Made by a program: the position numbers and the translations under genes
The notes under the pieces: generated by a model
Told to the model about the DNA's origin: nothing
Database searches by the model: none
Seen by the model: only the letters and a program-made list of their open reading frames with translations
NCBI GenBank assembly: GCA_024638305.1
Contig: JAHEKN010000290.1
Coordinates: 1 to 40,892, forward strand
DNA length: 40,892 nt
Direction: 5' to 3'
From: Gemmatimonadota bacterium
GTDB taxonomy: Bacteria; Gemmatimonadota; Gemmatimonadetes; Longimicrobiales; Gaopeijiaceae
Shown: piece by piece, positions 24,352-32,643 of the stretch
Layout of the letters: the number at the start of each line of letters is the position of its first letter
Numbering within the stretch: the first letter of the stretch is position 1

Positions 24352-25057
24352 CGGCCCGGGCCCCCTTCGGCGCGTCCGCCCCAGGAGCGCCGGGGCGTGC
24401 CCCTCGGGTTCGCAAGACGCCGAGCAGCCAGCCGGCGACCACGAGGGCGGCGCCTAGCGCTCCTCCGTAGAACAGCTCCGCGCGGAGCGTGATCGGAACG
24501 AGGCTCCGTGTCGTGAGGAGCAGTCCGAAGCCGGCCGCGCCCCCGAGCACCCACCCGACGATCTCCACCGGGTGCGCGTCCTGGAGCAACGCGGGAGTCG
24601 GCGACCTGGGTGTGAGATGGGAGCCTGCTGCCCAGAGGCGGTCGCCATCCCAACACAGCAGGTACACCACCGACAGCAGCATGCCGGCTGCCACCCACAC
24701 CGTTCCGCCGAACCCGACGCCCCAGGTGATGAGGAGAATGCTGATCCCCACCGGGAGGAACATCAGGGCGCCCAGCAGAGCCGTGCGGGGAATCAGGAGG
24801 AGAATGGCGGCCAGGACCTGAACGAGCCCGACGAAGTGCCAGTACGGTCCGGTCCTGTACATCGCTTCGAAGAAGAATCCGACCGGATTCTCGACGGGAA
24901 GTACCGTGAATCGCTGACCCGTGAGCTTCACCAAGCCCGTGGGGAGAAAAGCTGTCGCCAAGAGCAACCGGTTGAGCAGCGTGAAGCGCCGGAGCCACGG
25001 CTGCTTCCGTGCCCACGCGTGGACTCTGGCGAGCGAGTCCGGAATCTCCAGCGTCAT
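24344..25057 (-). CDS. DoxX-like membrane protein
   Basis: 237 residues with about six membrane helices. The N-terminal part (LNRLLLATAFLPTGLVKLTG, PYWHFVGLVQVLAAILLLIPRTALLGALMFLPVGIS) follows the DoxX/DoxD-like pattern of a helix ending in a Lys or Gly turn. The C-terminal ~80 residues add two more helices and an Ala/Gly-rich charged tail. The function of such proteins is mostly unknown; some support redox or sulfur chemistry. GAGG lies eight bases before the ATG at 25057. Overlaps the SGNH gene start by 8 bp. Confidence 0.72.
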   Translation of the reverse strand: MTLEIPDSLARVHAWARKQPWLRRFTLLNRLLLATAFLPTGLVKLTGQRFTVLPVENPVGFFFEAMYRTGPYWHFVGLVQVLAAILLLIPRTALLGALMFLPVGISILLITWGVGFGGTVWVAAGMLLSVVYLLCWDGDRLWAAGSHLTPRSPTPALLQDAHPVEIVGWVLGGAAGFGLLLTTRSLVPITLRAELFYGGALGAALVVAGWLLGVLRTRGARPGAPGADAPKGARADA

Positions 25058-25122
25058 TCAACCAACCTCGGGGCCCGGAGCCCGCCCCGTCCACCCCCCG
25101 GCGCCCGAGAGTGTGGCAGGCG

Positions 25123-25803
25123 TCACCCCGCCAATCCGTAGCGATCCGCCAGATCGCGAATGTCCCGGTTTTCGAACGTCCCCGAAGTGGTGCCTTCAAC
25201 GGTGGCCTGGATCATGGCCTGGCCCAGCTCGGAGGCGCGAAGCGACAGCCCCCGCAGCGGACGGTAGAGCGGCTCGAGCGGCCGCAGTAGCCGCTCCGCA
25301 CGGTAGCGCGAGCTCATCCCACGCTCGCCTACCACGAGCGCCGGCCGATAATGCACTGCCCCACCGAGGCCCGCGGTCGAAAGGTCACGCTCCGCCTCCC
25401 CCTTTACGCGCGCCCACATCAAGCGACTGGTCACCTTCGTGCCGGCGCCGCTCAGGAAGTGCATGACCGCGTCCGGACATCGGGCCTTCATCCGACGGGC
25501 CGTCTCCATCGTGTACTCGTACGTGATCGTCCGATATCGCACGGGATCCGGAACATCGCTTTGCGATATCCCGAGGCAGAAGAACACGACATCCAGACCG
25601 TCGAAGTGTTCGCCAACCGCGGACTGATCGATGAAGTCCTCGAGCACGACGTTTAGGAGCTTTGCGTGCGACCGTCCGACCGGACGTCGGCCAAGGACCG
25701 TGACCGACATGATCCGCGGATCCGCCAGGCACTGACTCAACACGCCGCCACCGGCGAATCCGGTCGCACCCGTGAGCAAGACCCGGAACGCCGGTCTGTC
25801 CAC
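25123..25803 (-). CDS. NAD(P)-binding (atypical SDR) epimerase-like protein
   Basis: 226 residues from a GTG at 25803, preceded by AGGAG and starting directly on the first Rossmann strand: FRVLLTGATGFAGGGV. The glycine motif GATGFAGGG is intact, and VTVLGRR provides the cofactor-discriminating end of beta2. The YxxxK of classical SDRs is replaced by SRLMWARVKGEAER, as in nucleoside-sugar-type or NAD(P)H-binding relatives. Proteins like this are often annotated as epimerases with unknown substrate; the fold fits redox sensing as well. The open frame runs to 26127 but the extra N-terminus has no features. Confidence 0.82.
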   Translation of the reverse strand: MDRPAFRVLLTGATGFAGGGVLSQCLADPRIMSVTVLGRRPVGRSHAKLLNVVLEDFIDQSAVGEHFDGLDVVFFCLGISQSDVPDPVRYRTITYEYTMETARRMKARCPDAVMHFLSGAGTKVTSRLMWARVKGEAERDLSTAGLGGAVHYRPALVVGERGMSSRYRAERLLRPLEPLYRPLRGLSLRASELGQAMIQATVEGTTSGTFENRDIRDLADRYGLAG

Positions 25804-25823
25804 CCTGCCAGGCTCCTGAGTGC

Positions 25824-26201
25824 TCAAGGGGCGTCTCTCGCCGTGAGGGTGCGTCGCGTCCGCCACTTCCGCCAGACGAACACGTAGACGCCGACGTTCA
25901 GGAGAATCACTCCGGCTCCGAGGATCAATTGGAGCTCCCGTGTGAGGGCGCCCGGATAGATCAATGGGATCACATAGTGCTCGACGAACCCACCGGGATA
26001 CCCCGCCGCCCCGCTGGCTCGGCGGAGCGAGTTCTCGAGCGGTGTGAGTGGACAGACGCGTCCGCCCAGCTCGACCGCCGCGCCCCACGCGGCAGCAGGA
26101 ATGTGAAGCCATGCCGCCCGCGGCCATCGCAGGGCAAGCAGTCCGCCGAAGAGCACGAACAGGATGAACCCCAGGTGGACCAGCACAACCGCATCGGCCA
26201 T
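25824..26201 (-). CDS. DUF2784 membrane protein
   Basis: 125 residues. The N-terminus MADAVVLVHLGFILFVLFGGLLALRWP and the C-terminal cluster CPLTPLENSLRR with GFVEHYVIPLIYP match the DUF2784 family of small membrane proteins. Three to four helices are visible. An in-frame ATG at 26216 would add five residues; neither start has a clear ribosome site. The gene ends 20 bp before the NAD(P)-binding gene on the same strand. Function unknown; the conserved Cys, His and Glu could bind a metal or heme, as inference. Confidence 0.84.
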   Translation of the reverse strand: MADAVVLVHLGFILFVLFGGLLALRWPRAAWLHIPAAAWGAAVELGGRVCPLTPLENSLRRASGAAGYPGGFVEHYVIPLIYPGALTRELQLILGAGVILLNVGVYVFVWRKWRTRRTLTARDAP

Positions 26202-26316
26202 GAGTCTACTGGCCATCGGTTTCGCCCCCGCGAGGCCGCGGTGAACGCAAGCCGGGAGAGAGCACCGCCACGCGGACGCGGTCGGCCTCGTTGCCGAAGT
26301 CCCCTTCGACGGATAG

Positions 26317-26850
26317 ATGGTCAATGAGACGAAACGCACGGCGACCCATGACCGGGGCACCCACATGTTCATGTACCTGCTCATCGCATGCGTGCTGGCT
26401 GCGCTGTTCCATGGGCTCAGGCAGCCCGAGCGCTCCCGCGAGCGATTGGGCGAGCTGCTGCTGCTCTACGTCCTCGTGGGGTACTGCGGCTTTCCCATGC
26501 TGGCCGTGAGCGTCGGTATCCTCGTCGCGCCGGATCGCATGGCCGAGATGCTGCCAATCGGGGCCTCGGGGGCGGTCGTCGCCTTCTTCGGTTGGGCGTA
26601 CCTCGGCATGTCGTTGCTCTCCCTGCTCGCGCTCCGGTACCGCGGCGCCTACCTGATCGGCCCAGCGGTTTGTTGGGCCGTGTACTTCGCTGGCGCGACC
26701 TTCGTCCATCTTCACGGGGCCGGCGCTCCGGCCTCGCATGGGGGGATGCTCGCGATCTTCGCGACCCATGGGCTGGTGACCGTGCTCCTCGTGACTGGCA
26801 TCCTCATGAGCGGGCTCCTCGGACGCCACGGGGAACGAGCCGGACCCTGA
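26317..26850 (+). CDS. four-helix membrane protein (DUF6790-like)
   Basis: 177 residues with about four to five membrane helices (MFMYLLIACVLAAL, GELLLLYVLVGYCGFPMLAVSVG, GAVVAFFGWAYLGMSLLSLLAL, HGGMLAIFATHGLVTVLLV). The motif LLYVLVGYCGF and the later HLHGAGAP match my memory of the DUF6790 family, though I cannot confirm this. A downstream ATG at 26365 would remove a polar N-terminus of 16 residues; neither has a strong ribosome site. It is the only plus-strand gene between two minus-strand groups, and its end comes one base before the convergent PD40 gene. Confidence 0.75.
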   Translation: MVNETKRTATHDRGTHMFMYLLIACVLAALFHGLRQPERSRERLGELLLLYVLVGYCGFPMLAVSVGILVAPDRMAEMLPIGASGAVVAFFGWAYLGMSLLSLLALRYRGAYLIGPAVCWAVYFAGATFVHLHGAGAPASHGGMLAIFATHGLVTVLLVTGILMSGLLGRHGERAGP

Positions 26851-26851
26851 T

Positions 26852-27790
26852 TCAGCGCACGGGCACCCACTGCGGCTGCTCGTCCCGGCCCGGGGCGACC
26901 ACGACCGGACGGCGTCCGCTTCCGTCTGCGTTCATGATCCACAGATCGAGCGGATCGCCGGGACCGCGAGCAAACAGGATGCGCCGCCCGTCCGCCGACC
27001 ACTCCGGCTGCCAATCCGGTTCCGCGTCAGCGGTGAGGTTGGTGAGTCCGGAGCCATCCGCCTGGATCGTGAAGATATCGGCACCGCTGAACCCCTCTCC
27101 CACCTGACCATAGAAGGCGATTCGACCTCCATCCGGTGACCACCGGGGAGCGGAGTTGTGCCCCGCGAGGCGGGTCAGTTGGCGCTCGTTACCACCGGTG
27201 GCATCCATCACGAACACCTGCAGCGTCGCCTCGGGGCTTCCGCCGGGTGCAACTGCCCCGAACGTGATCCGCCGCCCGTCCGGGGACCAGCTCGGCGCCT
27301 CGTCGTACCGGTCGTTGCTCGTGAGGCGAGTTACGCCGGTGCCGTCGGCGTTCATCACGTAGATCTCCCGCGAGTCGCTGTCTCGGTCCGACACGAACGC
27401 GATCCGTGTGCCATCGGGAGACCATGCGGGAGCCGCGTCCACGCCCGGATGATTGGTCAGGTTCCGGACGTTCCCGCCGTTCGGGTCCATCACGTGGATC
27501 TCTCGGTTTCCGCTTCGGTCCGATCCGAACAGGACGCTGCTCCCGTCGGGCGACCAGGAGAAGCCGAAGTCGGTCGCGGGGTGGTTCGTCAGATTGACGG
27601 TCGAATCCGTGTCCAGCCACGTCACCCAGACGTCGTAGTCGCCGGAGCGGGTCGAGAGGAATGCGATCGCGTCGGGGTCCGGATCCTCTGCCCCAGCTGG
27701 CGGGGCCTCCGCCGCGCAGCCGGCGGCCAAGCCGAAAGCGAGGAGGGCCGTCCATCGCTTGGAGGTGGCTTGCGGTGCGATCGGTCTCAT
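26852..27790 (-). CDS. TolB-like PD40 beta-propeller lipoprotein
   Basis: 312 residues. The signal ends FGLAAGC with a plausible lipobox (Cys25). At least six PD40 blades follow, each with W/FSPDG/R and a preceding LTNHP- or LTRLAG-type turn, e.g. NLTNHPGVDAAPAWSPDGTRIAFVSDRD. The TolB propeller binds Pal or other partners; here only the propeller is present, with no D2 domain, so it is not TolB itself. AGGAG is eight bases before the ATG. It may anchor a protein complex or sense a ligand. Upstream lies the coiled-coil hypothetical gene, 57 bp away. Confidence 0.87.
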   Translation of the reverse strand: MRPIAPQATSKRWTALLAFGLAAGCAAEAPPAGAEDPDPDAIAFLSTRSGDYDVWVTWLDTDSTVNLTNHPATDFGFSWSPDGSSVLFGSDRSGNREIHVMDPNGGNVRNLTNHPGVDAAPAWSPDGTRIAFVSDRDSDSREIYVMNADGTGVTRLTSNDRYDEAPSWSPDGRRITFGAVAPGGSPEATLQVFVMDATGGNERQLTRLAGHNSAPRWSPDGGRIAFYGQVGEGFSGADIFTIQADGSGLTNLTADAEPDWQPEWSADGRRILFARGPGDPLDLWIMNADGSGRRPVVVAPGRDEQPQWVPVR

Positions 27791-27847
27791 GGATGGGACT
27801 CCTGGGCCACAGGGTGCGGGTTGGGGGGAGCGTTCGGAAGCCGGTGC

Positions 27848-28486
27848 TTAGCGCTCCAAAGCGCTCAAGATACCGGCCTCGAGGACTTCGGCCTCCGAGA
27901 TGAGTTGCTCGATCTCCAAACGGATCTCGGTCAATAGGCCGACGTGCATCCGGTACAGCCCCCGGAGCTGCCCGTCGTCTTCGTAGAAATGTGACGCATC
28001 GGAAAGGTGCGGGAGCACCTCGACCTCGGTGAGCGCGCTGTAGCGACGAAAACGATCGCTCGTCGAAACCACCCGGTTGTAAAAGACGGCGAGCTCGTTG
28101 AAGAGATTCGGATCGAGCAAGGCCACGCCGCCCGACGCCAGGGTCGCCTCCCAGATGGCCGTCGGGGGGGTCTCGGCCCGCGGCTCCCGATAGAACGGCG
28201 GTGGCAAGCGCTCGCCTCGGGCGAACGCCTCGTTCCACGACTGGACGCTGGCCTCCATCTCGGCAACGACGAGGGGCGCTCGCTCCGAGAACGTCCGGAC
28301 CTCGCCCAGGAGCGCGGCATACGTCTGGCGGGCCCGCTGATCGTCCTCACGCTGCTGTCGAACGTCTTCGGCCACGAAGGCCCCGAAGACGCCCACGAAG
28401 ATGATGCCCAGCTCCGCGATGAGTCGGACCGGGACGCGGCCACCCGTACTTCCTTGGGACCCGTTCTGAAACCTGGTTCCGGCCAT
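27848..28486 (-). CDS. single-pass membrane hypothetical protein, 212 aa
   Basis: No family recognised with confidence. A membrane helix (VRLIAELGIIFVGVFGAFVAEDV) lies near residues 19-40, followed by a long, charged alpha-helical domain (QQREDDQRARQTYAALLGEVRTF, LTEIRLEIEQLISEAEVLEAGIL). The topology resembles DUF6090-type proteins. I prefer the ATG at 28486; a GTG nine bases upstream is also open. It precedes the PD40 gene and is probably transcribed with it. Confidence 0.6.
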   Translation of the reverse strand: MAGTRFQNGSQGSTGGRVPVRLIAELGIIFVGVFGAFVAEDVRQQREDDQRARQTYAALLGEVRTFSERAPLVVAEMEASVQSWNEAFARGERLPPPFYREPRAETPPTAIWEATLASGGVALLDPNLFNELAVFYNRVVSTSDRFRRYSALTEVEVLPHLSDASHFYEDDGQLRGLYRMHVGLLTEIRLEIEQLISEAEVLEAGILSALER

Positions 28487-28643
28487 GATGCCCACTACGC
28501 AGTCCGTTCGGCTTGGTTACACGATTCAGGCGCTGGCTGCCGCGGGCTCGGGGATGCCCGCCCGAACACGGGACCCGACGACCACCACGGTTCTAGCCAA
28601 GAGCATGGCCGTCCCCTAGAAGGACTGGTCGCAGACCTCGACA

Positions 28644-29411
28644 TCAGGCACCTCCCGCTTCGTGAGCACCGAGGCTGGCGCGTTCGAGCACGTCGAGCAT
28701 CTGGGCCTCGGTGGGGGGATGAATGACGTTTCGTTCCGCGAACTCCTCCGCGCCCGGGTAGCCCGTGGCGCGCACCCTCGCGGCCGCGGCCGACAGGTCG
28801 TAGTCGGTTCGACGGAGCTCCACCTGCGGGCCCAGCAGGGCCCAGTAGGCGCCGGGTTTTCCGAACGGCATGCCGATGCTCCCTGCATTCACGACCCTCG
28901 TCGCCCCGACTTGCCGGTCGAATTGCATGTGCGTATGGCCGCAGACCACCGTTCGCTCGGGCACCCTACCGAAAACCGGAATCAAGCGCTTGCTCGGCGT
29001 GCGGCGCGTGAAGATATCCGAGTCGCTCAACGGCGTGCCGTGACAGAAGAGCACCGGCCCCAACCCGTCCACATCCAGACGGTGGGTGAGCGGCCACGCG
29101 CCGACCGATTGACACTGCTCGGGAGCGAGCTGCTCGCCGCTCCAGCGGATCGCGTCCCGAACGGGAGCCGGGAGCCGGACGGACTCGATTCCGGCCACGC
29201 TGGCCAGGACGTCCGACTCACCGTTCCCCCGGATGAAGTCGACCGGGAGATCGATCGCCATGAGGCAGGACAGTGTGTCCCGAGGCATCGGCCCCGGCAC
29301 GACGTCGCCCCCGATCAGGATCCGGTCCACGCGCACGGAGCGGGCCTCCGCCAGCACGGCCTCGAGGGCGGGCAGATTGCCGTGGATATCGTAGAGCGCG
29401 GCGACTCGCAA
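28644..29411 (-). CDS. metallophosphoesterase (YfcE/calcineurin-like)
   Basis: About 255 residues from a probable TTG at 29411, just before LRVAALYDIHGN, the first metal-binding motif (D-x-H). Other motifs follow: GGDVVPGP (D), GNGES (N in place of GNHD), FCHGTP and GHTHMQF. The fold hydrolyses phosphodiesters such as cAMP or UDP-sugars, using two metals. Lacking a signal, it is cytoplasmic. No in-frame ATG is close, and the longer GTG start at 29489 would overlap the carbonic anhydrase C-terminus by 71 bp and add a low-complexity N-terminus, so I reject it. The short gap from the carbonic anhydrase stop (29419) supports coupling. Confidence 0.82.
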   Translation of the reverse strand: MRVAALYDIHGNLPALEAVLAEARSVRVDRILIGGDVVPGPMPRDTLSCLMAIDLPVDFIRGNGESDVLASVAGIESVRLPAPVRDAIRWSGEQLAPEQCQSVGAWPLTHRLDVDGLGPVLFCHGTPLSDSDIFTRRTPSKRLIPVFGRVPERTVVCGHTHMQFDRQVGATRVVNAGSIGMPFGKPGAYWALLGPQVELRRTDYDLSAAAARVRATGYPGAEEFAERNVIHPPTEAQMLDVLERASLGAHEAGGA

Positions 29412-29418
29412 CGGTCGA

Positions 29419-30045
29419 TTATCCGGTGGAGAGAGCCGGTCGTTGTTCGAAGAACTCGACCACCCCGGACTCCAGGGAGTACTCGGCACCCACCACCATC
29501 AAGCCGTCGTTCCGCATCAAGCGGTCGACCACGGCCGACTCGGCGATTAGCCGGTCGATCGAGGCTCGGACATTCGAGCGCACGGCCCTGTGGACCAGGG
29601 ACTCCCCTTCCAAGCCGGCGTCCACCAGCGACTGCACGGAAGGGCGAATCCGGCTGACGATCGACTCGAGGTTGGGTGAGCCAGCACCCGAGGGCCGAGT
29701 GACATCGTCGATCGCCGCGAGCACCGCCCCGCACTGCGTATGCCCGAGGACGACCACCAGCCGGGTCCCGAAGCTCTCGACCGCGAATTCGACGCTGCCG
29801 GTCTGTGACGGCGTCACGACGTTGCCCGCGACACGGATGACGAAGAGCTCGCCGAAGCCCTGATCGAATACGACCTCCGCTGGCACCCGGGAGTCCGAGC
29901 ATCCCAGGATGACGGCAAACGGCGCCTGCCCCTCGACGGTCTCTCGACGGTTCCGGATGCTCATCCCGTCGAGGCGGTCCACATCGGCCACGAATCGGCG
30001 GTTGCCCTCTCGGAGCAGCTCGAGCCCTTCGACCGCGGCAGTCAT
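29419..30045 (-). CDS. beta-class carbonic anhydrase
   Basis: 208 residues, zinc enzyme for CO2/bicarbonate interconversion in the cytoplasm. Zinc ligands C49 (CSDSR), H102 and C105 (GHTQCGA) are present, with the D51-R53 dyad. GEGELFVIRVAGN-like and VEFAVESFGT segments match the bacterial beta class. No signal peptide. The ATG at 30045 gives the usual N-terminus, and the stop is seven bases before the metallophosphoesterase start. A 175-bp gap separates it from the cysteine synthase gene. Confidence 0.92.
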   Translation of the reverse strand: MTAAVEGLELLREGNRRFVADVDRLDGMSIRNRRETVEGQAPFAVILGCSDSRVPAEVVFDQGFGELFVIRVAGNVVTPSQTGSVEFAVESFGTRLVVVLGHTQCGAVLAAIDDVTRPSGAGSPNLESIVSRIRPSVQSLVDAGLEGESLVHRAVRSNVRASIDRLIAESAVVDRLMRNDGLMVVGAEYSLESGVVEFFEQRPALSTG

Positions 30046-30220
30046 CCTCCTACTGGCTCCCCTGGCGGTTCAACCGCCGCATTCCGATTGACAGTTCTGC
30101 GTCCAGTGGCCGGAACCGGCGCGGCGCGGCCTGACCCGAAGACGGCCCAAGCTGCGGGCGGCGTCGGCGGGCTCGCAACCCCGTTTGCCGCCACACGCCA
30201 GGGGTGTCGGACCCGCCTGG

Positions 30221-31192
30221 TCACGTCCTTTCGGTCAGTGACTGGGGGCCGTCGGCTGGAGGGTGCTCGGCGTACAGGTCGGTGGAAAGGTACTTGAGGC
30301 CCGAGTCGCAAAGGACGGTGACGACCGTCTTCCCCACACCGAGGCGCTGGGCCACGCGGAGGGCGGCGACCAGGTTCGCGCCTGTGGACGTCCCACCGAA
30401 GAGCCCTTCCTCTTTGGCCAAGCGGCGGGTCATCGCCTTGGCAGCATCCGTGGAGACTGTTTGGATCTCGCGCACCAGATCTCCGTCCCAAAGCGGGGGG
30501 ACGAAGCCCGGACCGATCCCCTCGATGGCGTGTGAGCCGGGCTCTCCGCCCGACAGCACGGGCGACTCGTTCGGTTCGACGGCGATGATCTCGACCCCGT
30601 CACCGAGCGCCCCCAGTCGCCGTGCCACGCCTGTGATGCACTGCGCCGTCCCGACGCTCTGCACGAAGGCGTGGACGTGTCCTCCGGTCTGCTCCCAGAG
30701 CTCGTCGGCCAGCGGGGCATAGCCCGCCGCCGCGTCGGGGTTGTTGAATTGGTCCGCAAGAAACGCGTCCGGTGCCTCGCCGAGCTCTGCGGCCCTCCGC
30801 ATCATGGCTCGAATCAGCTCCCTGGTGGTGCGACCTCCGTCGCTCGGAATCTCGACCACCTTGGCGCCGAGCGCGCGCATGTGATCACGCTTCTCGCGGC
30901 TGAACGCGTCCGAAGTGACGACCGTGGCCGAGTAGCCGAGAGCCGCACAGACGAACGCGAGCGACGTCCCCGTGCTCCCTCCGGTGTACTCGACGACCGT
31001 TCCAGCCACCGGCAGGCGGCCGTTGGCGGCCGCCCGCTCCACGACCGAAAGCGCCATCCGGTCCTTCATGCTGCCGGTGGGGTTTCCGCTCTCGACCTTC
31101 ACCAGGACGCGGGCGCTGCCGGCCGGGACCACGCACCCGAGCTCCACGAGGGGCGTGCGGCCAACGGCCCGCACGATGCCGGACACGCTCAT
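30221..31192 (-). CDS. PLP-dependent cysteine synthase family enzyme
   Basis: 323 residues from ATG 31192 (MSVSGIVRAVGRTPLVEL), fold-type II PLP enzyme of the CysK/CysM superfamily. The Schiff-base lysine is K43 in SGNPTGSMKDR. The substrate loop reads TGGSTGTS (70-77) instead of the TSGNTG of CysK, and the PLP-phosphate loop reads SVGTAQCITG instead of GTGGTITG. These variants mark a separate subfamily of annotated cysteine synthases, so the substrate may not be O-acetylserine plus sulfide. It is probably the last gene of the GNAT-lipoprotein group, 25 bp downstream of the lipoprotein stop. Cytoplasmic. Confidence 0.87.
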   Translation of the reverse strand: MSVSGIVRAVGRTPLVELGCVVPAGSARVLVKVESGNPTGSMKDRMALSVVERAAANGRLPVAGTVVEYTGGSTGTSLAFVCAALGYSATVVTSDAFSREKRDHMRALGAKVVEIPSDGGRTTRELIRAMMRRAAELGEAPDAFLADQFNNPDAAAGYAPLADELWEQTGGHVHAFVQSVGTAQCITGVARRLGALGDGVEIIAVEPNESPVLSGGEPGSHAIEGIGPGFVPPLWDGDLVREIQTVSTDAAKAMTRRLAKEEGLFGGTSTGANLVAALRVAQRLGVGKTVVTVLCDSGLKYLSTDLYAEHPPADGPQSLTERT

Positions 31193-31217
31193 GGTCTCCA
31201 CGTCCGTCCAACCGTAT

Positions 31218-31844
31218 TCAGGGACACGCGAGCTCGACTGGATCGAGGCTGTTCGGAATCGCAAGTCGGGAGCCCTCGACCGCGATCCATCCGGTGGTGC
31301 CTTCCGGCGCGGTCCCATGGGCCCAGAACGCGGATCGTCCGGGCCGAACCACCTCTCCCGCATACTGGAAGGCCGGTCCCACGACCATGTTCTCCCACGG
31401 CCAGAACACCTCGACCTCGGCGATCGCGCCCTCGTGCCAGATGTTGAAGAAGCCCTCCCCCAGGTAGTCCAGGACGTAGATCGTGTCGTTCGGGAGCAGC
31501 GGGCCACCGCCGGATGCCACCGCCAGCCGCTCGACCCGCCGAGTGACCACGACGACGCCAGGCTCGTCGACGATGACCACCCCGGTCGTGACCTCGAACG
31601 CATCCCCGGCAGCCAGCGTACGACGGACCGGGGCTTCCGCTCCATAGGCTTCGTACACGTCGATCGGTCCGCAAGCGAGCCAGGTCCCGTAGGTGCACCC
31701 CTCGCCGGGACACGCATCGGCAGCCACGTAGGGGAGGGTCAGAGCCGGGGGTATCTGCGCAGCGACCCCCGCCGCCTCATCGCCCGTTGAGCAACCGCTC
31801 GCGTACCCGGAGCCGACCACCGAAACCGCCAGCCAGATTCGCAT
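31218..31844 (-). CDS. lipoprotein of unknown function, 208 aa
   Basis: The ATG at 31844 starts a textbook lipoprotein signal: MRIWLAVSVVGSGYASGC, lipobox ASGC. An in-frame ATG at 31898 would overlap the GNAT gene by 11 bp and bury this signal behind 18 residues. The mature protein has two Cys near its start (CPGEGC, WLACGP) that could form a disulfide, then repeated beta segments such as VTTGVVIVDEPGVVVV and NDTIYVLDYLGEGFFNIWHEG. It suggests a small beta-rich, SH3- or propeller-like domain, but I recognise no family. It is the middle gene between GNAT and cysteine synthase. Confidence 0.75.
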   Translation of the reverse strand: MRIWLAVSVVGSGYASGCSTGDEAAGVAAQIPPALTLPYVAADACPGEGCTYGTWLACGPIDVYEAYGAEAPVRRTLAAGDAFEVTTGVVIVDEPGVVVVTRRVERLAVASGGGPLLPNDTIYVLDYLGEGFFNIWHEGAIAEVEVFWPWENMVVGPAFQYAGEVVRPGRSAFWAHGTAPEGTTGWIAVEGSRLAIPNSLDPVELACP

Positions 31845-31887
31845 CACCGTCCACGAGCTTCGTGACGTGCGGCGCACCCCCACGCGG

Positions 31888-32379
31888 TCATCCGCCATCG
31901 GCCAAACCGACTGCTTTGGCGAACCGGAAGCTCGTTCGCTCGTACCCGAGGTGCTCGTAGAAGGAGTGCGCCTCGGTTCGGCGCATATGACTGGTGACCT
32001 CGACCAGGCCGCAGCCCGCACGGCAGAAGGCGTCTTCAGCCGCAAGCGTCAGCGCGCGCCCGAGCCCCCGCCTTCTGGCGCCCGGGTCGACCACGAGGGA
32101 CGTGATTCGCCCCACCGGCTTCGGTCGATGGAGCACCGTCATCCGGTGCAGCGTGACGACCCCGAGAAGCGAGCCTGGTCCCTCCACGACCAAAGCGGAG
32201 TTGCCCTCCATCTCCCACGCTCTCCAGGATCTCACGATCGCTTCGGCACCGACCGGGTATCCCAGCGGCGAGATCAGCCGGGAGAGCTCCAGAGCATCCC
32301 CGATGGTTGCGAGGCGGATACGAGCTTCGTGATCCACCGAGCGGCTCCGGTCGGGTCCGGCGTCGATTCGGTCGGCCAT
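31888..32379 (-). CDS. GNAT-family N-acetyltransferase
   Basis: 163 residues from the ATG at 32379; the frame extends twelve codons to a TTG. The acetyl-CoA site is seen in VGRITSLVVDPGARRRGLGRALT (Q/RxxGxG/A motif), with SFYEHLGYERTSFRF as the C-terminal motif. It transfers an acetyl group from CoA to an amine or amino acid; the substrate is unknown. The gene ends 44 bp before the lipoprotein start. It diverges from the VanZ-like gene across a 264-bp gap that contains the CGAATACCCT repeats. Confidence 0.88.
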   Translation of the reverse strand: MADRIDAGPDRSRSVDHEARIRLATIGDALELSRLISPLGYPVGAEAIVRSWRAWEMEGNSALVVEGPGSLLGVVTLHRMTVLHRPKPVGRITSLVVDPGARRRGLGRALTLAAEDAFCRAGCGLVEVTSHMRRTEAHSFYEHLGYERTSFRFAKAVGLADGG

Positions 32380-32553
32380 GCCGGTCAGCTTGCCGAGACC
32401 GGCTGCCGCCGGCAAGAACGATCCCTCGGCGTGCCCCCGCCCCGCGATGCGGAGGGCGAACCCTCATGAGTTCGTCTCCCGTGCCGGCGGGCGCGACCTA
32501 CTGGACGTGAGGGTCGCCGTACGCTCGATCGTGCTTGTACCGGACACATGCTC

Positions 32554-32600
32554 CGAATACCCTGCCCCTTGGGATCTGACCCGTCTGACTCGAATACCCT
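32554..32600. repeat. direct repeat CGAATACCCT, two copies 37 bp apart
   Basis: CGAATACCCT occurs at 32554-32563 and again at 32591-32600, about 50-90 bp upstream of the VanZ-like gene's start. The copies sit on the same strand with near-integral helical spacing (37 bp is 3.5 turns). Two exact 10-mers in an otherwise unique stretch may mark a regulator site. Confidence 0.4.
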
Positions 32601-32643
32601 TCGACTCCTAATCACGTCCAGGCAGATCAGGGTAGGAACAGCC

